Assembly (NCBI GenBank): GCA_949987565.1
Contig: OX465103.1
Location: 13,994,774 to 14,058,773, forward strand
Length of the DNA: 64,000 nucleotides
Source: Luidia sarsii
Lineage: Eukaryota > Echinodermata > Asteroidea > Paxillosida > Luidiidae
Direction: 5' to 3'
Position numbers and translations under genes: made by a program. Below, piece by piece: positions 63,715 to 64,000 of the stretch. How positions within the stretch are numbered: position 1 is the first letter of the stretch; the number at the start of each line of letters is the position of its first letter. Below the pieces are notes generated by a model. The model did not search any database, had not been told where the DNA came from, and worked only from the letters and a program-made list of their open reading frames with translations.

Positions 63715-64000
63715 AGTAATGTTGGCCGCAAATTTCACGCCTTTCAAAATCTTAAACTTTAAAGTTTGTGCAATCGTAGTCCTTAGTACTTACTGGGCCG
63801 TTAGTCCTGAGCTACTCTTTCACAATTTTTGATTTACCAGTATCCATCGCACTAACGTCCCATGAAGATATAGTAAAACACAAATGCTAAACAGCTGGCC
63901 TTAAAAATGCTCGAAATCGCATCAAAAGATTCAATAAAAGCACCTACCGGATTCTACACATATTACGACAAACAAGCGGTACGTATGCCGACATACATTT

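Overview
This window is eukaryotic. It has spliced genes with GT-AG introns, AATAAA polyadenylation signals, tRNA-derived SINEs, LINE, LTR and Helitron remnants, MITEs, long simple-sequence satellites and a TTAGGG tract. The repeat mix and the one clear conserved gene fit a marine invertebrate, most likely an echinoderm or another invertebrate deuterostome. I cannot fix the species from sequence alone.

Left third (1-24 kb): mostly non-coding and repeat-rich. It holds an (ATCAATCA)n tract, a TTAA-flanked piggyBac-type MITE (4526-5068), a TATA-box promoter with a possible first coding exon of a secreted-protein gene on the minus strand (7086 to 6665), SINE copies, hairpin repeats resembling hammerhead ribozymes, a GGTGAT satellite, a CT satellite interrupted by a retroposon with an 11-bp target-site duplication, and a dead LINE reverse-transcriptase fragment (22.8-23.5 kb).

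Middle (24-32 kb): a co-oriented transcription unit with a spliced 5' leader. It encodes a Tudor-knot/chromo-barrel-like protein, then a coiled-coil ORF, then a large RNase-H-like/transposase-like ORF with a candidate D-D-E triad, and ends at a polyadenylation signal near 29.08 kb. A C-rich minisatellite, a 200-bp tandem duplication and a broken LINE ORF1 follow.

32-43 kb: a composite repeat of about 4.2 kb, present twice in tandem. Each unit fuses Ty3/gypsy RNase H and integrase zinc-finger fragments, a gag-like segment, arrays of a 36-bp coding minisatellite, and a fragment with an FDSHSR motif. A decayed Helitron Rep/helicase follows (41.66-43.2 kb).

45.35-50.22 kb: a complete LTR retroelement with TG...CA LTRs, a 4-bp TTTA target-site duplication, a candidate primer-binding site, Gag, an aspartic protease and an SGNH hydrolase domain, but no reverse transcriptase, RNase H or integrase. 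Its 3' LTR carries a 348-bp GT-AG intron that is missing, exactly at the splice points, from its 5' LTR. This is the most unusual observation in the window.

52.35-63.71 kb: the minus-strand NOL8 (nucleolar protein 8) gene. I resolved it into 14 coding exons that join in phase to 1,088 codons, plus a non-coding first exon. Its introns host several of the same repeat families seen elsewhere in the window.
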